From positions 37,338,333 through 37,402,332 of the forward strand of contig OX419756.1 of the NCBI GenBank assembly GCA_948567375.1: a stretch of DNA of 64,000 nucleotides, given 5' to 3'. This document shows, piece by piece, positions 45,378-54,471 of this stretch. The notes beneath the pieces are model-generated. The model was not told the DNA's origin, made no database searches, and saw only the letters and a program-made list of their open reading frames with translations. This DNA comes from Lunularia cruciata (Eukaryota; Streptophyta; Marchantiopsida; Lunulariales; Lunulariaceae). A program made the position numbers and the translations under genes. Each line of letters starts with the position of its first letter. Positions within the stretch are counted from its first letter, which is position 1.

Positions 45378-45611
45378 TCATGTGTACAAGATGTACAAAA
45401 TCACCTCAAAGACATCATAATGAACTACAGGGTATAAAAATGGATCTTGATTCTCTAACATAAATTCAGCCCTCTCCTCTCCTAATGTTCTCTCCAAGTG
45501 AGCTCTCATAGCCTCCTTCTGCCTAATGTAGAATTGAACGCGGAACATTATCTTGCCTTCTAGAGAGGTCCCGGCAACGGAACCAAAAATGTGAGCCGGC
45601 CTGTCTCTCAC
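45378..45611 (-). CDS. Element B leader peptide frame next to the PBS
   Basis: The frame passes from the 5' LTR edge through the PBS. The convincing part starts at an internal Met (MFRVQFYIRQKEAMRAHLER, about 45545) and ends with ENQDPFLYPVVHYDVFEVIL and a stop at 45378. It matches in pattern the leader frames of element C (53346-53567) and of the insertion at 14077-14361. The start is unknown. It may be a conserved upstream ORF controlling gag translation. Confidence 0.45.
   Translation of the reverse strand: MRDRPAHIFGSVAGTSLEGKIMFRVQFYIRQKEAMRAHLERTLGEERAEFMLENQDPFLYPVVHYDVFEVILYILYT
45568..45585 (-). promoter_or_regulatory. Element B primer-binding site, tRNA-Glu type
   Basis: In sense, TGGTTCCGTTGCCGGGAC begins four bases after the 5' LTR end. 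It is complementary to the 3' end of a plant tRNA-Glu (…CCCGGCAACGGAACCA). Confidence 0.75.
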
Positions 45612-46277
45612 TCAAGATGAACCTCTGATGGCTATTATAGTAGCGCACCATGGACTAAGAAGGCAAGGAACCCCAACTCCATCATACTCCTCCAAGGCTA
45701 ACACTCCAAGACTCAAGACATTGATCACTAGAGAACTCAATGAGAGAGAGATAGTTGCAAATGAAAGGATGATGAGTACCTCCTCACCCCTTGTTTATAA
45801 ACTTGTGAAATAGTTACGTACCAAAGTTACTAATTACCGTAGTAACACAAGTTACTAGACTAAAAGTCAAGTAAAGTCAAAAAGTAGAAAGGAATATCCA
45901 TTCACATGGGCATATTCCCCTAAGCATGTGGTCCTATCTTGACCCAACCACTAAGTCAAGGATTCCTTCACATGGGCTATCCTTGGACTAAAGAAGAATC
46001 CAAAACAAAAAGGCTTGCGGGCCCAAGAGTTCTCAACTCTTTCCTCAAAGCCAAACACCTAGGAATAATACCCAGTCAACACACTAAAATCCAAAATAGT
46101 GGTGCTCATCTTTTCTACTTCCTCTAAAGTAAGGTCCCCTCTATCTTAGCTATGACTAACTTTAGCTAACCATGACTAATATAGAACCATCCTTTATCTC
46201 TAAATAATATCTCTTAAGTACTTGTAATACCGAGCTAAATATCACAATACCACACACATGCACAAATGGGTGTTACA
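45590..46277 (-). repeat. 5' LTR of element B
   Basis: 688 bp, + strand TGTGAGCCGGCC to GGGTGTTACA. It is full length and matches the solo LTRs at 16700-17378 and 34928-35621. Confidence 0.9.
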
Positions 46278-47015
46278 GTCCACCCATCAACTCCTGGAAA
46301 ACATTGCTGCTTTGAAAAAGAACTCTTTGTTACTTCACAAAATTCCACTGTCAGCCCTTCATCTTTCTCTCAAAACTCCTCCTGTCATTTCCCATCAACT
46401 CCTAGAAAACATGCTGCTTCAAAAAGAACTCTTTGTTACTTCACAAAATTCCACTGTCAGCCCTCTGTTCCTCTCAAAACTCATACAACTTCTCCTTTGA
46501 AAACTCCTCTGTCCTTTTCCCAAAAACCCTATTATCAGCCCTTTATCTTTCTCTTGAAATTCCTCCTGTCATTTCTCATCAACTTCATGGAAAAACATTG
46601 CTCTTCAAAAAAAAGGAACTCTTTCTTACTTCACGAAATTCCACTGTCAGCCCTTTGTTCCTCTTGAAACTCCTGCAACTTCTCCTTTGAAAATTCCTCT
46701 GTCCTTTTCTCAAAAATGCTATAGTCAGCCCTTCATCTTTCTCTCAAAACATCTCCTATCATTTCCCCTCAACTTCATGAAAAACATTGCTGCCTCAAAA
46801 CTCTCTTGTCACTTCCCAAAACCCCATTGTCAGCCCTTTGTTTCTCTCGAAAACTCTTTCTGTCCACCCATCAACTCCTGGAAAACATTGCTGCTTCTAA
46901 AAACCTCTTGTCACTTCCCAAAATCCCAATGTCAGCCCTTTGTTTTCTCTCAAAACTCCTGCAAACTTCTCCTTCCAAAACTCCTTTGTCATTTCCCAAA
47001 AAGCCCTACTGTCAA
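46278..47015. repeat. Minisatellite array in segment D, left part
   Basis: Pyrimidine-rich tandem units built around AACTCCTGGAAAACATTGCTGC, CTGTCAGCCCTTCATCTTTC and CTCCTCTGTCATTTCCC recur here at least five times with variation. The array continues at 50796 after LTR A6. Long + frames in it reflect unit structure, not a gene. Confidence 0.8.
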
Positions 47016-47402
47016 TGTGGTGCCCACATTTTTTGTTTTTTTCAAAATAAAGGAGAAGAAGTGCATAGAGAAGTCGGATTGCACCTATATGACCAAAGAA
47101 AGCAAAGAAAGGAGTCTTCGGGAGGAAACCCGAAGTAAAGTGACTTCAAGTCATAAGGCGAATTACTCAAAAATGCCATGTCAGCATACAACCCAAAGTA
47201 AATTGTCTTTGGATCGGGGGGGAGCTCAACCCGAGGCGAAGACGGTCTTACAACCTTTCATCGGGGCAAGAAATTCAAGAAGGGGCCGTTTCAAAACTGG
47301 TGGCTCATACGCGCAAAGGTTGATTGACAGTGACAGGTGCATGTTGGAGGTGTGATTTCTTGGTAGGAACTCAAAGTGACGGAAGACAAAGAAGCGCAAC
47401 TC

Positions 47403-47409
47403 TATAAAA
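47403..47409 (+). promoter_or_regulatory. TATA box of A6
   Basis: TATAAAA, 27 nt upstream of the ATG at 47430. The upstream U3 is conserved across copies, with GGTGTGATTTCTTGGTAG-like sequence near 47350. Confidence 0.65.
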
Positions 47410-47429
47410 ATCGAAACTGCAACGACGAA

Positions 47430-50002
47430 ATGTCGAGCAATTTTCCTTTGCCGTTGAGGAGTCATCTTGCAGGTGATCGGAGAAAGGGAAATAGAGTTGG
47501 ACTTGTGTTAGTGCGCAAGGAGGAAGTTGCGAGAGTGAAATCAAGAGAAAGTGAGAAAGTAGAAGAGATGGGAGGAGGGAAGAAGAACTCCAAATTTGCA
47601 GTGAGAAATCATGCAATTCGGAGATTAGATGTGATAGCAAGGATCAAAGTCTTGAGCCAACTTCGGATCACCTTTCTGGCATGGAACTGGAGCGTGAGTT
47701 TTCCAGGATTCATGACAGAATTCATCGAGAGTAAGTGTCTTGATGGACCTGAGGAAGAAGGAAAGAGAGGAAATCCGGCTCGCTGGACAGAGTCGGATTG
47801 GAGACTTGTACTCGAGAAGGAGGCAGGCTCGGAGCAGGGAGCCACGTTCTTGGGGAAAGGAGAGATAGCCCAAGAAACGCAGGAGGTGAGAGATGCCTTC
47901 TTGTCAAAAAGAACAAAGAATGGGTATAAGGTTGAGAGCTACAAAGATCCTATCAAGAGGGGAATTCTGAGTGCTCTCATGGCAATCTTGAAGCCAAAGA
48001 GAACGACTTATGTGATGAAACACCAAGCGGTGTTCTTCCATAAGTTTTTTGCAGGAGAACCTATCAATTAGGCGAGGTGTTTTCATGGGAGAACAAGGTA
48101 GATGTGTGGAATTTGCGGGATAAGTTTCCTCCACATTACATTGTGCCGTTTGCAGCACACTTCTACCTTGGGCTCAATCTATTGACCTTGGCGGAGCGGA
48201 ATCGGATGGTGTCGCACTTCCATTTGGATGTGCGAAAGGAGGTGGATGTCGAGGAGCAGCAATATATTCTCCAAATCCGGAGCACGGACGACTACTACAC
48301 GAAGACAGGAAAGAACGTGGAGGTCATAGTAAGTACCCTGACAAAGAAGAGGAGTCGGCAAGGAGAAGCCAAAGAAAGCAAGAAGCCTCGGAAGATGCAG
48401 AGAAGTAACCCGAGGTGAAGTATGGTGGTGATTGTGTCGGAAGATGAAGACTTAGAAGGCAAGGCAGAGCTCTGGACGGAGGACTCGGAACATGAGGAGG
48501 AACCTGAACTGACATTGTAGAGTGGAGATACGAGCAGTGACAATTAAGAAGGAGGAGAGATGACATCGGCGCCAGCGGCTAATGAGGCAGATGAAGAAGT
48601 GCAAGTCGAGGTGGAAGCCAAAGATAACTCGCCGTTGGAAGACAAAGTTCCGGTGGCCGAGGAAAAGAAGATTGCAGTGCAGCAAGGAGTTCGCTCCCAA
48701 CGTAAGGCAAAGTGTGAAGTAGGGCCGAGTAGAGGGAAGGAAGAGGTAGAAGAAAGCTCGGGTAGTGAGGCATCAATCCCAATACAAAGACTCCAGAAAA
48801 GAAGGCGAGTATCAGGAGCACACGAGGAGAAAAGAGAGACCACTCCACGGGAGGAAGTAGTTGCTAGTGATGGAGTCGATTACCTGCGAGAGGTAGTGTG
48901 CCCATTGTTGGTGAAGTTGGAGCACAAGAAGAAGGAGATGCAGTCAACTTGTCCAGAGGTGAAGACTGTTTTGCAAGTCCTATTGAGATTAGAGGAAGAG
49001 AACTCGGAGTTGAAGAGAGGTATAACTCGAGGTGAGGAGGAGAGAGAAGTACTACGAGCAAAGGCAGTAGAGCGAAGTCAGGTAATTGAAGACCTGAAGA
49101 GAGAAGTAAATTATCGAGAGGATCTTGTGAGGAAGAGTGACATAGCAAGGGAAAGACAGGTAGCTCAATTTGAAATCTTGAAGCAGCAGTTTGCTGATTC
49201 AAGAGTAGAACTTATCCATGCTATGGCGAGGGTAGCAGCGAAGGATCAAGAGCTCGATAGAGTGATGGAGAGTATGGAGGAGAAGAAGCAACTCTGGCAA
49301 AGAGAGTTGTCTGCGCGGTATAAAGAAGAAGACCAATTACGAGAATTACTTCGTAATCAGGAAGAGAAAGTTGTACAGAAGGAGAAGGAGAAGGAGATGG
49401 TGGAGGCCGAATTCAAGGTAGAGTTGGAGATGTACCAAGAGGAATAGCTTGCAGATCGGGAACGAGAACGGAAGACAAGGCTGGAGCCATTGAAGGAGAT
49501 AGTCCTCAAGGTGAATGCGATGTTAAGTACAGAAGCCAGCGTTCAAATTGAAGAACCACAACTGCACGAGTTTAAACTGTTGGTGCAGGAGACGAGGCGA
49601 AGACAAGCGAAAGACACCGAGATGAATGCCTTGTTAATAAAACTAAGAACTCGTGTAGACAGAAAGGTGTTAGAGGAAGAGGATAACATTTCAATTAGAT
49701 TAGACTTAGTGAAAATAGAGTTAGAAAAACTTTGGAAGGATGTTAGAGCAAAACCCAAAGTAGATAACATAGGAGTCCAAATGTCTTTGGAGTTACCATC
49801 AGAGACATTAGAGAAGAGTGGGTCGGGAGATAAGGAGTTAGATAGATTACCCCCTAGTGAAATTTCAGATCAGGAAAGAGAATTGCTGGATCTGGTAGGA
49901 GAAGTAGGAGATCTGAAACCCGAGGAAAAAGTGATAGGAAGTAAGATTACTTTGGGTTTGGGTTTGAAAGCCGATGACAAAGTAGACATCGGATCGGATT
50001 AG
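47430..50002 (+). pseudogene. LTR-encoded coiled-coil protein frame, best-preserved copy (A6)
   Basis: About 857 codons from MSSNFPLPLRSHLAGD to a terminal VDIGSD-stop. Residues 1-270 are the conserved block: KKNSKFAVRNHAIRRLDVIA, FLAWNWSVSFPGF, ARWTESDWRLVLEKEA, GATFLGKGEI, SALMAILKPKRTTYVMKHQA. Residues about 300-440 are an acidic linker with a basic patch and SGSEASIPIQRLQKRRRV. Residues about 460-670 are a long coiled coil (LVKLEHKKKEMQSTCPEVK, EEENSELKRGITRGEEERE, RKSDIARERQVAQFEILK). The rest is a second coiled coil with an acidic tail. Defects: TAG at 48069 in a Trp codon, one frameshift near 48072, then TGA 48416, TAG 48520, TAA 48545 and TAG 49445. No gag, zinc-knuckle, enzyme or membrane motif is seen. 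A structural or nucleic-acid-associated role is a guess. Confidence 0.75.
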
Positions 50003-50795
50003 TAACATATTTGAGATTTGAAGAGGTAGATATGAAGAGGTGCATTGTTAATTTGGATATGCAGGTTAGAACAGTTTAGGTAGAACGGTATAGTTGTTAG
50101 AACTGTCGATTGCTTCACTATTTAAGAATGGCATTTGTAGGAAAATGTTGTTCAGTGCTCATTATTTCTGAGAATAGATAAAGCAAAGTGATGTGAAGCA
50201 GTGCTCCTTGCTTGAGCTTGATTCTGAGTATCAACTTCGTGTCTATGTTTGTGAGTGTTTAGAGAAATTCAAAGTGCAAGTCAGAGTGCTTGTTGGATGT
50301 TGGATTCCGCAGCCTTGATCTTCATTTTGTGTGTTTGATCCTGAGTGAAGTGCAATCAAAGCAATGCCTTGACAGATCTGAGAGGAATTGTAGTGTTGGT
50401 AGTATTCTGCATTTGTGAGTGTAGTGCGAAGTTGATGTGAAGCAATTTTGATTGAGGAAGTTGTGCCTTCAGTGGAGGGGTGGAACACAATTCTGAGGCG
50501 AAGTCGTTTTGTAGTGAAGTGTTGTTTTCAGGAGAGCCTGAATCATCACAATCAAGATTGTTTGGAAAGATTTGATGGAGTTGTGATTAAGGAGTGTGAA
50601 TTTGAGACAAGACCACGAGTCTGTGCTTGTTACTCTCTTTTGGGTGTGGTTTCTACCTGAGAGATTAAAGACGCAACCAAGAAGAACTGAAATTGTTACT
50701 TTGCTTTGTATTTGACCAATTCTGACTTGTATCTTTGCGGGAACAAACTTTACTTACCTGATTACCGCAAAAGTGATATTTGCCGGGTTGTCATA

Positions 50796-52560
50796 GTCAA
50801 CCCTTCATCTTTCTCTCAAAACTCCTGCAAACTTCTCCTTCAAAAAACTCCTTTGTCATTTCCCAAAAAGCCCTACTGTCAGCCCTTCATCTTTCTCTCA
50901 TAACTCTTGCAAACTTTTCCTTTGAAAACTCCTCTGTCATTTCCCAAAAAGCCCTACTATCAGCCCTTCATCTTTCTCTCAAAACTCTTGCAAACTTCTC
51001 CTTCAAAAAACTCCTCCATCATTTCCCGAAAGAACCCTACTATCATTTCCCGAAAGCCCTTTGTTTCTCTCAAAGACTCCTGCAAACTTCTCCTTTGAAA
51101 ACCTCCTCTGTCATTTCTCCTCAACTCCTAGAAAACATTGTTGCTTCAAAGAACCTCTTGTCACTTCCCAAAATCCCACTATCAGCCCTTTGTTTCTCTA
51201 CAAAACTCCTTCTGTCCACCCATCAACTCTTGGAAAACATTGATGCTTTGAAAAACCTCTTGTCACTTCCCAAAATCCCACTGTCAGCCCTCTGTTTTCT
51301 CTCAAAAATCCTGCAAACTTCTCCTTCCAAAACTCCTCTGTCATTTCCCAAAAGAACCCTACTGTCATTTCCCAAAAAGCCCAACTGTCAGCCCTTCATC
51401 TTTCTCTCAAAACTCCTGCAAACTTCTCCTTTGACAAACTCCTCTGTCATTTCCCAAAATAACCCTTTTGTCATTTCCTGAAAGCCCTTTGTTTCTCTTG
51501 AAAACTCTTGCAAACTTCTCCTTTGAAAAACTCCTCTGTCATTTCCCCTCAACTCCTGGAAAACATTGCTGCTTCAAAGAACCTCTTGTCACTTCCCAAA
51601 ATCCCACTATCATCCCTTTGTTTCTCTTGAAAACTCCTTCTGTCCATCCATCAACTCTTAGAAAACATTGCTGCTTTGAAAAACCTCTTGTCACTTCCCA
51701 AAATCCCACTGTCAGCCCTCTATTTTCTCTTAAAACTCTTGCAAACTTCTCCTTCCAAAACTCCTCTGTCATTTCCCGAAAGAACCCTATTGTCATTTCC
51801 CAAAAGCCCTCTGTTTCTCTCAAAAACTCCTGCAAACTTCTCCTACTAAAAACTCCTTTGTCATTTCCCCTCAACTCCTGGAAAACATTGTTGCTTCAAA
51901 AAACCTCTTGTTACTTCCCGAAATCCCATTGTCAGCCCTCTGTTTCTCTCAAAAACTCCTTCTGTCCACCCATCAACTCCTAAAAAGCATTGCTGCTTCA
52001 AAAAACCTCTTGTCACTTCCCAAAATCCCACTGTCAGCCCTCTGTTTTCTCTCAAAACTCCTGCAAACTTCTCCTTTCAAAACTCCTCTGTCATTTCCCG
52101 AAAGAACCCTACTGTCATTTCCCTAAAAGCCCATTGTCATCCCTTCATCTTTCTCTCAAAACTCTTGCAAACTTCTCCTTTGAAAAACTCCTCGGTCATT
52201 TCCCGAAAGAACTCTATTGTCATTACAGAAAGCCCTCTGTTTCTCTCAAAAACTCATGCAAACTTCTCCATCAAAAAACTCCTTTTTCATTTCCACTCAA
52301 CTCCTAGAAAACATTGCTGCTTCAAAAAACCTCTTGTCACTTCCCTAAATCCCACAATCATCCCTCTATTTCTCTTGAAAACTCCTTCTGTCCATCCATC
52401 AACTCTTAGAAAACATTGCTGCTTTGAAAAACCTCTTGTCACTTCCCCAAATCCCACTGTCAGCCCTCTGTTTTCTCTCAAAACTCCTGCAAACTTCTCC
52501 TTTGAAAAAAACCTCTGTCCTTTTCTGAAAGAACCCTCTTCTCAAAAATTTCCTACTCAG
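50796..52560. repeat. Minisatellite array in segment D, right part (81/82-bp and about 103-bp units in higher-order repeats)
   Basis: CATCTTTCTCTC recurs at 50806, 50888 and 50969 (82 and 81 bp apart). The GAAAACATTG motif recurs in pairs about 103 bp apart, and the pairs recur every 324-428 bp (about 51128, 51556, 51880, 52308). Units differ by a few percent and by indels. Both strands contain open frames across several units. Confidence 0.82.
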
Positions 52561-52865
52561 TTCTTTTGCTCTTCCCCAAATTCTTGAGACCTCCCATAAC
52601 ATAGTAATACTCCAATAGTTAAGTGACAAGCCAGATACCGTGAGCTTATGTAACATTAAAAAAAATCCACCACTCAATTTCCTCTCTTCCTTAACAGAAG
52701 AGAAAATCCTTGAGCTTATAGGAACACAAAGCAACTACCGGTTTCACCATAACATAAACCCTTGAGTTCACTAACATGAAAACTTTCACCAAACGGCACC
52801 AATACTATGTGTAAATTATTTTCCCAATGACAACGCTGCACCTTGTAAGACTTGATGTTGCAGGT
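52561..52865. other. Right flank of segment D, no gene recognised
   Basis: Non-repetitive AT-rich sequence from the end of the array to where element C gag homology resumes. No motif recognised. Confidence 0.35.
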
Positions 52866-53105
52866 CTACTTCATCCGGAGTAGCAATGTGGCTTCATCGT
52901 TGATAGGGTTTGTAGGCACTAGTGCCTCTCCAAGTACTTCAGTTGTAAGTATTGGGTTTGAGACGGCTTTTCTTCTTGCATGGCTTGATCGTTCTTGAGG
53001 ATCTGCACTTGACTTTGTAATGCCTCCATGGTCATCTTAATCTCTCAAAATTCATTCAACATCCCTTGCATTCCTTGCACCAGCTCTTGCAATTGTGGAT
53101 CCATG
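52866..53105 (-). pseudogene. Element C gag N-terminus
   Basis: In sense it starts at an ATG near 53103 with MDPQLQELVQGMQGMLNEF, a helical gag start typical of chromoviruses, and continues with MTMEALQSQVQILKNDQAMQ. One stop lies after the first block. Gag continues at 39735 beyond insertion D. Confidence 0.65.
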
Positions 53106-53345
53106 GTTCTTACAACACTCAATTGCTAATGTCTACTTCAATACAGAGTCAATATGGTCACTCTGGAAGGCATAAAAACTATTGGAACTACCATTGGGAC
53201 CTCAAAAGCTATCACTCATTGATAATACTCCTTGCCAAAATTCTTAACCACAAAATCTCTAAACATCACTTTTGGTCTCACTACATAACGGATTTCTACC
53301 TAAGTGTTGAAAGGGAGAAGATTTTGGACATTCACATCCATATCA

Positions 53346-53567
53346 TCATAATAGAATGTAGATTGTCAAATCCCATTCTCTGTCATATATCACCACAATT
53401 AGAATCACCGGATTTGGTGAGTTTATCACCCTGTCCAAGAATTCTGCACCAAAGTGATGAACTAGCAATACCCTCATTTGCTCACGCTGAATGTACATAA
53501 CCTTGATGTGGAATGGATTTGGGAATGGAAAGCTAGGTGTGGGAAATTGTCCTCCTGGTGTATCCAT
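53346..53567 (-). CDS. Element C leader peptide frame
   Basis: 73 codons in sense, 140 bp after the PBS and upstream of gag. The core is FHIKVMYIQREQMRVLL, FGAEFLDRVINSPNPVI and DREWDLTIYILL. It is alignable by pattern to frames in element B and in the 13848-16083 insertion. No known domain. Low confidence as a translated gene, higher as a conserved feature. Confidence 0.42.
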   Translation of the reverse strand: MDTPGGQFPTPSFPFPNPFHIKVMYIQREQMRVLLVHHFGAEFLDRVINSPNPVILIVVIYDREWDLTIYILL

Positions 53568-53694
53568 CCCATCTGCTCTTTAAAGTCCTTCTTAAGTCTC
53601 GCAATTACTGTATGTTCTCCACCTCAAATTACTTAATTTTAGTAGTTTGTGCTCTTCCAAGAGGGGTGATCCACTCTCTTGGACTGAGATACTT

Positions 53695-53706
53695 GCTCTG
53701 ATACCA
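53695..53706 (-). promoter_or_regulatory. Element C primer-binding site, initiator tRNA-Met
   Basis: In sense it reads TGGTATCAGAGC, starting one base after the 5' LTR. This is the standard plant initiator-Met PBS of chromoviruses and many Copia elements. Confidence 0.9.
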
Positions 53707-53707
53707 T

Positions 53708-54106
53708 TGTAATACTCCAAGGACAGGAGAAGAGAGAAAACACAGACTTCACACTCAAACATTCGATGCTCCAAAGGAGCACCTTCTCTTTATTATATAG
53801 ACAAAGAGGATCTCTTCCAAGGAAGCTCTACCATAGGATTAGATACATAGATATGTGACATGTCAGCAAGCTCTACCCTTGGATTACTTACTTGGATGGG
53901 TGGCATGTTAGTCTAGGTCCTATCTAGCTAGTCAAACAAGCTTTGACTGGAGGGAATCTTTTAGGGAATCTTTTAGAGAATCTTCATGTAGGAGTCTCAG
54001 AATCATGTAAGGTACCATTGGAAAGCTCTCAACAAGACAACCTAGGGGGAAGGGAGGGAAAATGTATAGATTCCTCCCCCCAACGGAGGAGAGGCCAGCC
54101 TTTCCT

Positions 54107-54139
<33 letters not shown>

Positions 54140-54471
54140 TAATCTACACATTTTTAGGCCTCCAAAATTGCCTTCAAAGATTTCAAGCATTTTTTGGTTC
54201 CTATGTTATTAGTAGAAATCCCCTTTTGGTGATACCTCTTTCTGATCTGTTTAGTCCATCATGTGTTACATACTTCTAGATGTTACCAAACCATATGTCT
54301 ATCTATTGGTTCTAAAGTTCTCAAGTCCATTTTGGTTTCTGCCCTATTAGTAGAAGTACTCTTTCGTGATACTTCTATCTGATCTATTTCAACCATCATG
54401 TATAACATCATTCTAGATGTTACCAAACCAAATTTCACATCTAGATCATATGGCTAGCTCTTGGTATTACA
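53708..54471 (-). repeat. 5' LTR of element C
   Basis: 764 bp, TGTAATACTCC to GGTATTACA on the + strand, paired with 34048-34781. It contains the 28-G homopolymer at 54112-54139. Confidence 0.88.
54112..54139 (+). repeat. 28-bp poly-G tract
   Basis: An uninterrupted run of 28 G. The partner LTR has GGGAGGGAGGAGG here, so the run is an expansion in one LTR or an assembly artefact. Confidence 0.9.

Larger units (their letters stand above)
40360..46277 (-). mobile_element. B: recent Ty3/gypsy element with tRNA-Glu primer site and internal deletion
   Basis: The 5' LTR in sense is 45590-46277 (688 bp). The 3' LTR is 40360-40675 (316 bp, an internal deletion of about 370 bp). The TSD GTCC lies at 40356-40359 and 46278-46281. 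The PBS matches tRNA-Glu. Gag and RNase H-integrase frames are open, and the LTRs are nearly identical where comparable, so this is a young insertion. Protease and the N-terminal RT are missing. Two extra frames lie between PBS and gag. Confidence 0.9.
47016..50795 (+). mobile_element. A6: family-A solo LTR (3780 bp) inside the minisatellite array
   Basis: The ends are TGTGGTGCCCACA (47016) and GGGTTGTCATA (50795), with TSD GTCAA at 47011-47015 and 50796-50800. No nested insertion, so this is the best single view of the LTR: U3-like 47016-47402, TATA 47403, frame 47430-50002, non-coding tail 50003-50795. Confidence 0.93.
39736..52865. other. Segment D inserted in element C gag: unknown flanks, minisatellite, nested B and A6
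   Basis: Gag homology is lost at about 39735 and regained at about 52866. Without B (40360-46277) and A6 (47016-50795) the segment is about 3.4 kb. Its left flank, 39736-40355, and right flank, 52561-52865, show no retroelement motif. The centre is a tandem array. Exact termini and a TSD could not be fixed. It could be a Helitron-like or other transposon that picked up a minisatellite, or a captured genomic segment. Confidence 0.5.
34048..54471 (-). mobile_element. C: Ty3/gypsy chromovirus inserted in the A1 5' LTR
   Basis: LTRs lie at 34048-34781 (734 bp, 3' in sense) and 53708-54471 (764 bp, 5' in sense), both TGTAATACTC...TACA on the + strand. The TSD is AAGAC/AAGAT. The PBS TGGTATCAGAGC (initiator tRNA-Met) is next to the 5' LTR, and the PPT GAGGGAGG next to the 3' LTR. 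Sense order: leader frame, gag, zinc knuckle, protease, RT, RNase H, integrase, chromodomain. Insertions inside: a family-B solo LTR (34928-35621) in the chromodomain, and segment D (39736-52865) in gag. The frames are inactivated. Confidence 0.88.

Noticed and set aside
50243-50488. An antisense frame in the LTR 3' tail recurring in many family-A copies (also 3598-3849, 29633-29884, 59138-59395), starting MFHPS-EGTTSSI
   Set aside because: It recurs because the LTR sequence is repeated. It lies antisense to the element and has no domain. The frame breaks in several copies (7315 and 22176 LTRs).
50780-51983. Long + frames of 233 and 171 codons and minus frames of 111 codons in the array
   Set aside because: They exist because unit lengths keep phase. 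Low-complexity translation on both strands, no start context or domain.
50796-52560. Array as CRISPR
   Set aside because: Units are contiguous, diverged and composite, with no identical short repeats separated by unique spacers.
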